A model generated the notes under the pieces. That model did not search any database. It had not been told where the DNA came from and saw nothing but the letters and a program-made list of their open reading frames with translations. A stretch of DNA of 64,000 nucleotides from UBA8514 sp034933685. GTDB lineage: Bacteria; Bacillota; Clostridia; Lachnospirales; Anaerotignaceae. This document shows positions 61,805 to 64,000 of the stretch, in pieces; the stretch's first letter is position 1; each line of letters starts with the position of its first letter. Made by a program: the position numbers and the translations under genes. The DNA lies in NCBI GenBank assembly GCA_034933685.1, contig JAYFNB010000017.1, forward strand, positions 62,001 through 126,000, read 5' to 3'.

Positions 61805-63423
61805 TTGGATGCTAACGATAAGATAAAGAATATTGGGTCAAAAATAAAGGAGCAGTACAATAAGATTAGTCCGAAATTAAGGAAAACGATTATTATTGCT
61901 ACTGTTTTGGTTTTAGCTTTTTCCATAGGTACTGCAGTTATCTTAAATAAAAAGTCTTACGAGGTTTTGTTTTCAGGATTAAATCAACAGGAAGCAACAG
62001 AAATAATGGGTGTATTGCAGGAAAAAGTTGTTGCCTATAAATATAGTGACGGCACAATTTCTGTAGATAAGAACGTAGTGGATCAAGTTAAAGCAGAGTT
62101 GGCTTTTGAGGGATACCCCAAAAGCGGGTTTACATATGACATATTTAAAGACAACATAAGTATGACCAGTACGGATTTTGAGAAAAACAGCTATAAGCTT
62201 TTTGAACTCCAAAATAGAATTGGTTCTACGATACGTCTTTTTGATGGCGTTAAGGATGCAAAAGTAACTATTGCCTCTACTGAGGACAGGAAATATGTTT
62301 TAGATAAAAACAGTACTAATAAAACAACGGCATCAGTTGTTGTAATTATGAACGACAGCGGTTCACCTACAAAAGAACAGGTTAAGGGAATACAACGGCT
62401 TGTTGCCAAAAGTATACCGAATATGGAACTTGAAGATGTTGCGGTTTTAGACGGAAATGGCAATGAAGTTTCAACAACAGGTGAAAGTACAGCAGAGGGA
62501 GCAAACAAACTTAAAATTGAGTTTGAAAAATATATGGATGACACCTTGAGGGCTAAAATATTAAATGTATTAGCTCCCATTTATGGCGCAGATAATGTTA
62601 AGGTTTCAGTACGTACCACAGTTGATGTGGACAAAAAAGTAAGAGAAATTATTAATAATCAGTTGCCTGTTGAAGGCAGCCAGAAGGGTATACCAAGCAA
62701 CGAGTCAATTGAAACAGAAATTGCAAAAGACGGTGCAACTACAGGTGGTGTGCCAGGAACAGAAACAAACGCAGATATACCTACATATACTCAGGTGCAA
62801 GCAGATGGCACGGAAAATTACTATAGAACCCAGTATGATGTTGACTACTTGGTTAATAAGTTAACCGAGCAGGCACAAATAGACTCTGGAAGTATTTCTG
62901 ACATATCAGTTTCTGTAACAATAAACGGTAAGGATACAGGCAATATTTCTAAAGATGATGTGGTTGCATTAGTTGGTAACACTGCCGGAATAGAAAAAAA
63001 TTTGCAGGAAGCAAAAGTTACAGTTGTGGCTGCACCTTTCTACGACCCTAATGCAGATGCTGCAGAGGTTCCAACAGAAGAAGGTATAAATAACTGGATT
63101 ATAATTGGTGCAATTGCCAGTGGCGTACTTTTAATATTACTAATAATTATTATTTTGATTGTAAGACGCAGAAGGAAAAAGAGAAATGAAGCCCTTGCGG
63201 CACAATTCTTGACGTTGATATTTCAGGAATGGACAGTAAGGCGGATCAGGAGCTTTATCTTAAAAATCTGTTGGCGAAACAACAGGAAGAAAGAGAAAAC
63301 CAAATTCTTAGCCTTAACAATGAAAGAGCAATTGAGTTGAAAAATAAGGTTAGAGATATTTCAGAAGAAAGCCCTGAAATTGCAGCTCAGCTTATTAAAA
63401 CTTGGCTGAAAGGAGGGGAATAA
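61805..63423 (+). pseudogene. fliF: Flagellar MS-ring protein FliF, interrupted by an apparent -1 frameshift
   Basis: FliF forms the MS ring and export gate housing. The first frame has TM1 near residues 23-43, the ring domains and TM2 near 430-455, then reads KRNEALAAQ and goes off into non-homologous sequence, stopping at 63340. The natural continuation (ILDVDISGMDSKADQEL, then the FliG-binding tail NKVRDISEESPEIAAQL) is in the -1 frame from about 63205 to 63423. One extra A in CAATTC at 63203-63208 would restore a 539-residue protein of normal length. No classic slippery heptamer is seen. It may be a real lesion, a phase-variable site or a sequencing error. Start at TTG 61805. Confidence 0.85.
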
Positions 63424-63425
63424 GC

Positions 63426-64000
63426 ATGGCAAATCCGGCTAAAGCAACACAACCAGCAGAAATTACGTCCGAGCAAAAGGCGGCAGCAATTATTGTATCC
63501 CTCGGTGTGGAAAAGGCATCTGAGATTTATAAGTATCTTTCTGAAGAAGAAACAGAACAGTTAACAATTGCTGTTGCAAGGCTTGGCTATCTGCCTCCTG
63601 AAGTGACAGAAAGCATTTTAGACGAATTTTATAAAAGCTGCGTGACACAAAAGATGGTAACTGAGGGTGGCATGGAGTATGCCAGAAGTGTTTTGGAAAA
63701 GGCGTTTGGCCCAGATATGGCGGCAGAACTTTTGGGCAAGGTTTCAAAATCTTTACAAGCAAGAGCCTTTTCCTTCTTACGTAAATATGATGACAAAACT
63801 GTGTTTTCACTGCTTCATAATGAACGTCCGCAGACTATTGCACTGGTGTTATCCTATATGGATTCAGACAGGGCGGCAAGTATACTTACATCACTGCCAG
63901 AATCCATGAGGCTGAAAGTTGTGGAATCCGTAGCAAGGATGGACAGCGCTTCGCCAGAAGCCATGAAGATTGTTGAAAAGAAAATTGAAATGCAGTTATC
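63426..64000 (+). CDS. fliG: Flagellar motor switch protein FliG (3' partial)
   Basis: The first 191 codons of FliG are present and run off the window. Visible features are the N-terminal FliF-binding domain (SEQKAAAIIVSLGVEKASE) and the middle domain with LHNERPQTIALVLSYMD, the EHPQ-like region. FliG transmits torque from MotA to the ring. Start at ATG 63426, three bases after the fliF stop, with AAGGAGGGG upstream. Confidence 0.93.
   Translation, partial: MANPAKATQPAEITSEQKAAAIIVSLGVEKASEIYKYLSEEETEQLTIAVARLGYLPPEVTESILDEFYKSCVTQKMVTEGGMEYARSVLEKAFGPDMAAELLGKVSKSLQARAFSFLRKYDDKTVFSLLHNERPQTIALVLSYMDSDRAASILTSLPESMRLKVVESVARMDSASPEAMKIVEKKIEMQL

Noticed and set aside
63190..63230. Programmed -1 ribosomal frameshifting in fliF
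   Set aside because: No X-XXY-YYZ slippery heptamer or strong downstream hairpin is visible at the shift point; a one-base deletion or sequencing error is simpler.
1..64000. tRNA, rRNA, insertion sequences or prophage genes
   Set aside because: No cloverleaf, rRNA segment, transposase, integrase or phage structural gene was recognised on reading both strands.

Overview
The window is AT-rich DNA with strong Gram-positive ribosome binding sites and frequent TTG/GTG starts. It looks like a motile, anaerobic Clostridia bacterium (Firmicutes, Lachnospirales-like). The chemotaxis set is of the Bacillus type (CheC, CheD, CheV, FliY), flagellin control uses CsrA and FliW, and the flanking metabolism is anaerobic (ferredoxin-linked 2-oxoacid oxidoreductase, rubrerythrin). 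Most of the window is one large flagellar and chemotaxis locus.

Layout. 1-4350: end of a 2-oxoacid oxidoreductase operon, then a three-gene ABC transporter. 4377-14790: sensory and signalling genes: a sigma-28 promoter driving a coiled-coil protein and a FadR-type regulator, three chemoreceptors, a tandem HD-GYP protein and a small conserved protein with a sigma-28-like promoter. 14960-33540: the distal half of a fla/che operon, fliK-flgD-(TIGR02530 type)-flgE-flbD-motAB-fliM-fliY-cheY-fliO-fliPQR-flhB-flhA-fliA-two rod genes-cheC-cheD-cheV. 33549-36809 (minus strand): fliD-fliS-fliT-like. 36941-38556: an orphan ParA-like ATPase with a ComFB-domain protein. 38617-40250 (minus): an FtsE-like ATPase with a membrane-anchored C39-like peptidase. 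40409-47186: flagellin with a CsrA-type leader hairpin, then flgM-flgN-flgK-flgL-yviE-fliW-csrA. 47263-47847: rubrerythrin. 47935-52517 (minus): cheA-cheW-cheR-cheB. 52638-60235: FliK-like, FlhB-like, PilZ and a 1720-residue S-layer-homology surface protein. 60427-64000: tandem promoters and the proximal half of the fla/che operon, flgB-flgC-fliE-fliF-fliG, running off the window.

Together these genes give nearly the whole basal body, export gate, stators, switch, hook, filament, chaperones, sigma-28/FlgM checkpoint, CsrA/FliW control and the excitation and adaptation chemotaxis proteins. The usual single fla/che operon is split in two, with the distal half placed about 45 kb before the proximal half. 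No fliL lies after motB, and no flhF/flhG lies between flhA and fliA.

Points that deserve a second look: four tandem FliM-type CheY-docking motifs in the FliY linker; an apparent -1 frameshift in fliF; a structured leader ahead of fliK; a 27-base inverted repeat pair (26/27 identical) flanking fliK-flgE; the ParA/ComFB pair where FlhF/FlhG are missing; FtsE paired with a C39-like peptidase instead of FtsX; and a PilZ gene overlapping a giant S-layer-type protein.
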